Shown here piece after piece: positions 7,790 to 11,933 of a stretch of DNA of 11,933 nt. The DNA comes from an uncultured Bacteriovorax sp. (GTDB lineage: Bacteria > Bdellovibrionota > Bacteriovoracia > Bacteriovoracales > Bacteriovoracaceae). The position numbers and the translations under genes were made by a program. The notes under the pieces are model-generated. The model did not search any database, was not told the origin of the DNA, and was given only the letters and a program-made list of their open reading frames with translations. Each line of letters begins with the position of its first letter. The first letter of the stretch is position 1. The stretch covers positions 1 through 11,933 of the forward strand of contig CAMLRB010000111.1 in assembly GCA_946482295.1 (NCBI GenBank), read 5' to 3'.

Positions 7790-8761
7790 CTAGAGGATTG
7801 AGCAATCTGCTGAAATAGGCTTGACTTTGTTTTCGTATAAGCACGTTTCAAGTTCTGTTAAAACGGCCCTAGATTTATGAACGAAACTCTCTCTATGTTT
7901 ATCAGGTTTCATGAGATGCGGGCCATTTAAATCCTTTAGAGGGAGAGGATAAAAATCGAGTCGTTTCATAAAATAATCGGTGAGGGCATTTGCCACTTCA
8001 GTATTTCCACTCCCGAATGGCGCTATCGCGGTAAACCAGCGGCGCATATCGGCCATGTAAGTAAGGGGCGATTCACCTGCAGGAGGGTGACCCTTTTCAA
8101 AGCGAATGAGCATGTCATTATAGTCGTTCACCCAACGAAGGAGTTCTTGCTTTACACTTGCACCCTTATAATAAACAACTTGCGCAGAGTATGTTGTTCC
8201 ATTAGGACAAGTCTTGATATCTTCCAACTCCAGAAGGGGATAATTCTCACTTGAAGTTAAATCGAACTGCGTGAATTGTTCTAGTAATTCAACATCTAGT
8301 TTTCCGTCTTCACAATGAATAGACTCACGTGGATTGGTGATACCTTGGTTGAGGCGTAATTTTCCCGCATCAGAGGTCACGTTATTAAGGAAAGTTTTTT
8401 TTCCAAAAATACTTTTGTGAATATTCTGAATATCGTTAACTGATAGATAAACCACATTTAATTCAGCAATTGCATTTTGAGCATTTTGCCACAGGTGCCA
8501 CTCTTCATTTTTTTCTAAAGCTTGCTTGGCATTGAAGGCAAATTTATTTTTTTGCCCATTGATCTCTTTTGGCGAAAGAGCGCGAGACAATTTGTATTTT
8601 TGGATATCATGAATATTGATCGAAATTTTTTTAAAATCATCCCGCATCTTTTGGTAGCGTTCCTGGAGTTTACACTCCTCAGGAAGATTTTTAAATGCAT
8701 CTGTACAGGCCAAGACGTTAGCTGAATAGAGAAAAAGAATTAAAGTAAGGGGCATTCGCAT
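7790..8761 (-). CDS. Exported Fic-like protein with a degenerate active-site motif
   Basis: Read from ATG 8761 the protein has 323 aa. Residues 1-18 form a signal peptide ending VLA before Cys19, so it is exported and may be a lipoprotein. The segment LSVNDIQNIHKSIFG followed by DAGKLR (131-136) matches the N-terminal part of Fic domains (helix with IH, then aGk-R). Then come a long helix and APFGSGNTEVAN (247-258), placed exactly where Fic proteins have HPFxxGNGRxxR. The catalytic His is Ala247, and the second Gly and both Arg are Thr254, Glu255 and Asn258. AMPylation of the usual kind therefore looks lost. A TTG start at 8779 (+6 residues) is possible, but ATG 8761 leaves a better signal peptide and sits 8 nt after an extended -10 box. 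The Fic assignment rests on motif spacing and is moderate; that the gene encodes an exported protein is strong. Confidence 0.6.
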   Translation of the reverse strand: MRMPLTLILFLYSANVLACTDAFKNLPEECKLQERYQKMRDDFKKISINIHDIQKYKLSRALSPKEINGQKNKFAFNAKQALEKNEEWHLWQNAQNAIAELNVVYLSVNDIQNIHKSIFGKKTFLNNVTSDAGKLRLNQGITNPRESIHCEDGKLDVELLEQFTQFDLTSSENYPLLELEDIKTCPNGTTYSAQVVYYKGASVKQELLRWVNDYNDMLIRFEKGHPPAGESPLTYMADMRRWFTAIAPFGSGNTEVANALTDYFMKRLDFYPLPLKDLNGPHLMKPDKHRESFVHKSRAVLTELETCLYENKVKPISADCSIL

Positions 8762-8769
8762 AGGACGGC

Positions 8770-8778
8770 AATATAGCA
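8770..8778 (-). promoter_or_regulatory. Extended -10 box just upstream of the Fic-like ATG
   Basis: On the minus strand TGC-TATATT (8778-8770) is a good extended -10 element. Only 8 nt lie between it and ATG 8761, so transcription would start at or next to the start codon. No convincing -35 hexamer at 16-18 nt was seen, which fits an extended -10 promoter. Confidence 0.45.
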
Positions 8779-8884
8779 AAAACCTTTAGCAATAGACCAA
8801 AAATGTAAAAATTACTTAATAGAAGCATCATAGAAATTTGCCATTCATGTAATTTTCCTGTTTTACTTATGAAAAGGAGAAAAC

Positions 8885-9325
8885 ATGAAAGGTTCAATCG
8901 AGTGGAATGCAGGTTTAAGTTTTAAAGGACTGGCGGGGAAAAACTCCGTACTAATAGATACGAAACCTCCCATGGGATCTGATAACGGTGCCTCTCCAAA
9001 AGAAATCGTTGCCCTTGCAATTGCAGGTTGCTCTGGCATGGATGTGATTTCACTTCTTAAAAAATATAAGCAGTTACCAAAATCTTTCAAAGTCGATGTT
9101 GATGTCGAACAAACTGAGCAGGGAGTTTACCCTGTTATCTTTAAATCCGTACTATTGAATTTTTTCATTGATGGCGTTGTCGAAGAATCAAAGGCCATTG
9201 AAGCTGTTAAACTATCAATGACAGAGTATTGTGGAGTCGCGGCCATGATTGCAAAGTCATGTCCTATCACATACACAGTTTTGCTCAATGGGAAGCAAAT
9301 TGATAAAGGTGAAGCGAAGTTCTAG
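8885..9325 (+). CDS. OsmC-family (YhfA-like) thiol peroxidase-type protein
   Basis: This is a 146-aa cytoplasmic protein with no signal peptide. The order of segments fits the OsmC/Ohr superfamily: an N-terminal beta region, SPKEIVALAIAGCSGMDVISLL with Cys49 at the start of the central helix, a two-strand region, then EYCGVAAMIAKSCPITY with Cys116. In OsmC/Ohr proteins the two cysteines at these places reduce organic hydroperoxides, with the first being peroxidatic. The AGCSGMDV form and the overall length are more like the YhfA branch, whose substrate is poorly defined. A third cysteine (C126) is extra. ATG 8885 has AAGGAG at 8874-8879, 5 nt upstream. The gene ends inside the convergent methyltransferase gene (stop codons overlap). 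Confidence 0.85.
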   Translation: MKGSIEWNAGLSFKGLAGKNSVLIDTKPPMGSDNGASPKEIVALAIAGCSGMDVISLLKKYKQLPKSFKVDVDVEQTEQGVYPVIFKSVLLNFFIDGVVEESKAIEAVKLSMTEYCGVAAMIAKSCPITYTVLLNGKQIDKGEAKF

Positions 9326-10203
9326 CAAATGTTTCGAGCGAAGGAATAGATTCCTGCCGGAAGAATACGATCATCATTCGTATGTTTTACACCCAATTCA
9401 CCAACAGAAATATCCTTTTTAGATTTGTGATCATTCATCAGATTTCTCAAAGCTTCTTGTTGAACCCCATGAGTGTGTGATGAAAGGAAGAAGAAACTTT
9501 TTTCTCTTGTAAGAATATTGAAACAATCACCAACGAGTTCATTGATCATTTGATCAAATTCCCAGACTTCTTTGTTGGCCCCGTGTCCCCAACTGGGCGG
9601 ATCAGCAAGAATACCATCGTATTTAAAACCTTTGCGAAGTGAATGTTTAACAAAGCTCTTCACATCTTCTTGAACAAATTTTATTTTTTTTACGTCGAGC
9701 CTTGAAGCTTCAGCGTTGTCTCTTCCCCAAGTAAGGACGCCTTTCGAACTATCAACGTGAAAAACTTCAGCGGCAGTTGAGAGCATCGCTAAACTCGCGC
9801 AACCTGTATAACCAAAAAGGTTCAGGAACTTTAATGGACGGCCAAGTTCTTTTTGTAAACGATAAGATTCGTCCATTAGAGTTTGCCAAACAATGGCCTG
9901 TTCGAAAAAAACTCCGCAATGACCAAACGATGTAAATTTTAATTTGAATTGAAGTTTCTGCCATTCAATTGAAAGATCATGAGGCTCTTTGTCCGCACGG
10001 TGTTTCCATGTTCCGCCTCCGTCATTTTTACGGATGCAGACCGACGTTGCTTTTTTCCATTCACCTTCTTGTAAGCGCGGAGCCCATATGGCCTGCGGTG
10101 ATGGACGCTCAACTGTCACGCCAGAAATGATTTCTAATTTTTTCCCGTGTCCAGAATCAAGGAGTTGATAACCAGGTATGTTTTGCGAAACTAAATTGCT
10201 CAT
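9322..10203 (-). CDS. Class I SAM-dependent methyltransferase, RlmI/RlmK type
   Basis: Read from ATG 10203 this is a 293-aa protein. It carries SAM-binding motif I as LNLFGYTG (127-134), an acidic residue at the end of strand 2 (D151 in HVDSSKG), a conserved Asp in FVQEDV (D180), and motif IV as DPPSWG (201-206). These are features of the COG1092 group (RlmI and the C-terminal half of RlmKL), which make 5-methylcytosine or 7-methylguanine in 23S rRNA. It is shorter than typical RlmI because an N-terminal PUA RNA-binding domain is not apparent, so target and base are uncertain. A longer TTG start at 10239 would overlap the predicted -35 and has no Shine-Dalgarno. The ATG start has none either, but lies 8 nt after a -10 box, suggesting a leaderless message. 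It is convergent with and overlaps the OsmC gene by 4 nt. Confidence 0.8.
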   Translation of the reverse strand: MSNLVSQNIPGYQLLDSGHGKKLEIISGVTVERPSPQAIWAPRLQEGEWKKATSVCIRKNDGGGTWKHRADKEPHDLSIEWQKLQFKLKFTSFGHCGVFFEQAIVWQTLMDESYRLQKELGRPLKFLNLFGYTGCASLAMLSTAAEVFHVDSSKGVLTWGRDNAEASRLDVKKIKFVQEDVKSFVKHSLRKGFKYDGILADPPSWGHGANKEVWEFDQMINELVGDCFNILTREKSFFFLSSHTHGVQQEALRNLMNDHKSKKDISVGELGVKHTNDDRILPAGIYSFARNIC

Positions 10204-10211
10204 AGAGTTTA

Positions 10212-10239
10212 AATATATTAAGCACGGCTTCCTGTCCAA
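10212..10239 (-). promoter_or_regulatory. Promoter of the methyltransferase gene, apparently leaderless
   Basis: On the minus strand TTGGAC (10239-10234) and TATATT (10217-10212) are 16 nt apart. Only 8 nt separate the -10 box from ATG 10203, which would put the transcript start at the first base of the codon. Confidence 0.5.
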
Positions 10240-10271
10240 TAAAGTTGAAAATTTTATACCACACGTGCCCT

Positions 10272-10299
10272 TTGATTCCGCTTAACTCGATCTTAGAAT
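10272..10299 (+). promoter_or_regulatory. Promoter of the NlpC-like/sodC unit, apparently leaderless
   Basis: TTGATT (10272-10277) and TAGAAT (10294-10299) are 16 nt apart, the same geometry as the promoter at 185-212. Seven nt follow before ATG 10307 and there is no Shine-Dalgarno sequence, so the transcript probably starts at the codon. Confidence 0.5.
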
Positions 10300-10306
10300 T
10301 AGTCTC

Positions 10307-10792
10307 ATGAAGCTTTTAACACTTCTTCTTTTATCCTGTTTTAGTTTTGCCATTTATGCCCAATGGGAGAAGCATGAGAGTACGAACATTCTCACTCTGG
10401 CGGAAATGAACGCCAGTGATAATGGCAAAATAGTTCTTAATACAGCAAAAACGATCTTAGACAAGAAAGAAATCATACAGGGTGGTTGTTGGGATTTTAT
10501 CAACGAAGTTTACAATAGGGCCGGTTATCCCTTGCTAAAGCGCACTACTGTCTATGATGGAAAATTAGATGGCCCCTTCGTCTCTATCGATCAAATTGAA
10601 GCGGGCGATTGGCTCTATCATATCAATCATTCATATAAAGGCAGTGAACATAGTGGAATCTTTGTCACTTGGAAAAATTTTGAAAAACGTGAAGCTTTAA
10701 TGATTAGCTATCAAGGTGAAAATAAAAAACGCCCTCCACGCCTTAAAACATATGATCTCAGCAATGTTTATAAAATAATTCGCCCCCAATAA
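10307..10792 (+). CDS. Exported NlpC/P60-CHAP-like cysteine peptidase fold protein
   Basis: This 161-aa protein has a signal peptide (1-18, cut after IYA before Gln19), so it is periplasmic or secreted. The mature part reads GGCWDFINEVYNRAGYP with C61 at the start of a helix, then IEAGDWLYH (D101), then EHSGIFV with H115. This is the order of Cys, a 'pGD' turn and 'H-x-G-I-x-V' seen in NlpC/P60 and CHAP amidases that cut peptidoglycan peptides. The third catalytic residue is not clear: Q136 or a nearby polar residue is possible. Activity is therefore plausible but not shown. The start has a -10 box 7 nt upstream and no Shine-Dalgarno. sodC begins 24 nt after its stop with no terminator between, so the two may be co-transcribed. 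Confidence 0.65.
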   Translation: MKLLTLLLLSCFSFAIYAQWEKHESTNILTLAEMNASDNGKIVLNTAKTILDKKEIIQGGCWDFINEVYNRAGYPLLKRTTVYDGKLDGPFVSIDQIEAGDWLYHINHSYKGSEHSGIFVTWKNFEKREALMISYQGENKKRPPRLKTYDLSNVYKIIRPQ

Positions 10793-10816
10793 GCCTCATT
10801 TAACAAGGAGAACATA

Positions 10817-11314
10817 ATGAAACATTTTATCATAATGGCCACTTTTATTTCATCGGCCAGTTTTGCAAAAGTCGGTGATTCAGCTAAAGCAACACTCGAA
10901 GTACCCTCGATGAAAGAAGTAAAAGCAAAACTCGAAATAAAAGAGACGGACAAAGGTTTGAAAGTCACTGCTGACATTACAGGTTTGAAACCAGGCGCTG
11001 TTCATGGATTCCATATTCATGAAGGAACAGAATGCAAAGGCCCTGATTTCAAATCGGCCGGTGCTCATTTCAATCCAACAAAACATAATCATTCAGGCCC
11101 TGCAGCTGAAGAAAAACACGCAGGTGATTTAGGAAATATTGTGGCAAATGCAAAAGGTGAAGCGAAAACAGAAGTCATGATCCCAATTGAAGAGGGGACA
11201 AATCTTTCAAGCTTTAAAGGGAAAGCAGTTATTCTTCATGCGAAGGCCGATGATCTAACGACACAACCATCAGGAGACTCAGGTGATCGTATTGCTTGCG
11301 GTATCATCAAATAA
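10817..11314 (+). CDS. sodC: Periplasmic Cu/Zn superoxide dismutase
   Basis: SodC converts superoxide to hydrogen peroxide and oxygen in the periplasm. The 165-aa precursor has a signal peptide (1-17, SASFA before Lys18). Copper ligands are H66 and H68 (GFHIHEG), the bridging H84 (GAHFNP) and H141 (ILHAKADD). Zinc ligands are H84, H92, H101 and D104 (HAGDLGNI). The conserved disulfide pair is C73 and C161, and the substrate-guiding arginine is R158 in GDRIACG. All key residues are intact. The ATG is preceded by AAGGAG at 10805-10810, 6 nt away. It lies 24 nt after the NlpC-like gene and ends at a bidirectional terminator. Confidence 0.95.
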   Translation: MKHFIIMATFISSASFAKVGDSAKATLEVPSMKEVKAKLEIKETDKGLKVTADITGLKPGAVHGFHIHEGTECKGPDFKSAGAHFNPTKHNHSGPAAEEKHAGDLGNIVANAKGEAKTEVMIPIEEGTNLSSFKGKAVILHAKADDLTTQPSGDSGDRIACGIIK

Positions 11315-11342
11315 AAAAGGCTCCTTTCGGAGCCCATTTTTT
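11313..11342. terminator. Bidirectional rho-independent terminator
   Basis: A run of six A (11313-11318), GGCTCC (11319-11324), a TTTC loop, GGAGCC (11329-11334), CA and six T (11337-11342) form a classic hairpin with A and T tracts on both sides. It lies between the stops of sodC and the convergent gene and can serve both. Confidence 0.9.
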
Positions 11343-11868
11343 ATAGTCCAAAAATATCGAGAATCCCGTTACTCTTTCTACACTCATAATTACCTGCAAA
11401 AACAGTTTCAACTTTTCCACCAGCACGTAAACCTTCAGTCATTGCAATCGAAAGATTTGGATTAAAACTGCTGTTGTTTATAACGTTGATTTCTGTTTTC
11501 TTAAAGAAGATTGGAAGAATTCCACCGCGAGTAACAAAGTTGTTATCAATTACTTTTAAAGTATCACGCTCGAGTGAAACTTTTTTGTGAGGAACTTGTA
11601 CACTTACTTTATTAAATCCACGTTGAATAAAATTTAATGAAGAAACAGTAGCACCATCAACATCTGTATACTCAGTTACACACAACTGATCATTGTTCAT
11701 AAAAATTGAGTTTGTTGAATCGTTTGATTCGCTCGTTAAATCACAATTCAACGTTCTTTGAATCTTCTTCGCTGGAATATTTAATTTTCTAAAATGAGAT
11801 TCACAAGAAGCCCCGAAAGCAGATTGCACTGAAAGAGCTATACCAAGCGTCAAAACGGCTAATTTCAT
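11341..11868 (-). CDS. Small secreted orphan protein with four cysteines
   Basis: This 175-aa protein is not recognised as a known family. It has a Sec signal peptide (about 1-19 or 1-20, ending SAFGA). The mature part holds four cysteines (C22, C42, C63, C163), which could form two disulfides in the periplasm or outside the cell. The middle is rich in short alternating hydrophobic strands (VSVQVPHKKVSL, INVINN), suggesting a small beta fold, and there is no membrane segment after the signal peptide. ATG 11868 has AGGGA 7 nt upstream and a promoter-like pair further up. It shares the terminator with sodC but is on the opposite strand, so it forms its own unit. Confidence 0.8.
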   Translation of the reverse strand: MKLAVLTLGIALSVQSAFGASCESHFRKLNIPAKKIQRTLNCDLTSESNDSTNSIFMNNDQLCVTEYTDVDGATVSSLNFIQRGFNKVSVQVPHKKVSLERDTLKVIDNNFVTRGGILPIFFKKTEINVINNSSFNPNLSIAMTEGLRAGGKVETVFAGNYECRKSNGILDIFGL

Positions 11869-11901
11869 AATAAGTTCCCTGATAAGGTTAAATGTGGGGA
11901 A

Positions 11902-11929
11902 TTGATAGCACTTTTAGGATTTTTTTCAA
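11902..11929 (-). promoter_or_regulatory. Promoter of the four-cysteine secreted protein gene
   Basis: On the minus strand TTGAAA (11929-11924) and TATCAA (11907-11902) are 16 nt apart, with a TG one base before the -10 (extended -10). It predicts a start near 11895 and a leader of about 27 nt that includes the AGGGA site. Confidence 0.5.
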
Positions 11930-11933
11930 CCAA

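Noticed and set aside
8762..8779. TTG start at 8779 for the Fic-like gene, six codons longer
   Set aside because: An AAAGG lies only 3 nt upstream of it, the extra residues spoil the signal peptide start, and the -10 box would fall inside the coding region.
8838..8867. TTGCCA and TTTACT as a promoter for the OsmC gene
   Set aside because: The transcript would begin at or inside the Shine-Dalgarno site, which is too close; no better pair was found, so the OsmC promoter is left unassigned.
10204..10239. TTG start at 10239 for the methyltransferase gene
   Set aside because: It has no Shine-Dalgarno, overlaps the predicted -35 hexamer, and adds residues unlike the start of this family.
1..11933. 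Mobile element, prophage, CRISPR array or toxin-antitoxin system
   Set aside because: No transposase or integrase motifs, terminal repeats, direct-repeat arrays or typical toxin-antitoxin gene pairs were seen; the Fic-like gene has no antitoxin-like partner and is exported.

Overview
The window is AT-rich, densely coded Gram-negative DNA. Three things suggest the organism: Sec and lipoprotein signal peptides on most of the genes, an outer-membrane-type protein, and a TPR lipoprotein / LysM protein / topA gene order. I infer a deltaproteobacterium-like lineage, most likely Bdellovibrionota (Bacteriovorax/Peredibacter-like). This is judged from protein flavour and base composition only and was not checked against any database.

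Layout. Positions 1-155 (minus) hold the 5' end of a small DUF4911-like gene. Divergent from it, a clear sigma70-type promoter (185-212) drives a tight plus-strand cluster: a TPR lipoprotein (261-1037), a large exported LysM protein (1041-3146) and DNA topoisomerase I, topA (3167-5665). The gaps are 3 and 20 nt, so the three are probably one operon. A strong hairpin overlaps the topA stop. Convergent with topA is a 660-aa exported DUF3943-type, probably outer-membrane, protein (5689-7671, minus). Upstream of that, on the same strand, lies an exported protein with a Fic-like fold but an eroded active-site motif (7790-8761, minus).

The right part is a set of short units. It has an OsmC-family gene (8885-9325, plus) and a convergent RlmI/RlmK-type methyltransferase gene (9322-10203, minus) that share a CTAG as overlapping stop codons. 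An exported NlpC/P60-like protein (10307-10792, plus) is followed 24 nt later by a periplasmic Cu/Zn superoxide dismutase, sodC (10817-11314). A bidirectional rho-independent terminator separates sodC from a convergent small secreted orphan with four cysteines (11341-11868, minus).

Functional themes are envelope structure (TPR lipoprotein, LysM, DUF3943, NlpC-like), oxidative defence (OsmC, SodC), DNA topology and RNA methylation. The two most notable observations are the degenerate exported Fic-like protein, and three genes whose start codons sit only 7-8 nt downstream of good -10 boxes with no Shine-Dalgarno sequence, suggesting leaderless transcripts. No RNA genes, IS elements, CRISPR arrays, prophage or integration signatures were seen. 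No stretch longer than about 120 bases lacks a gene.
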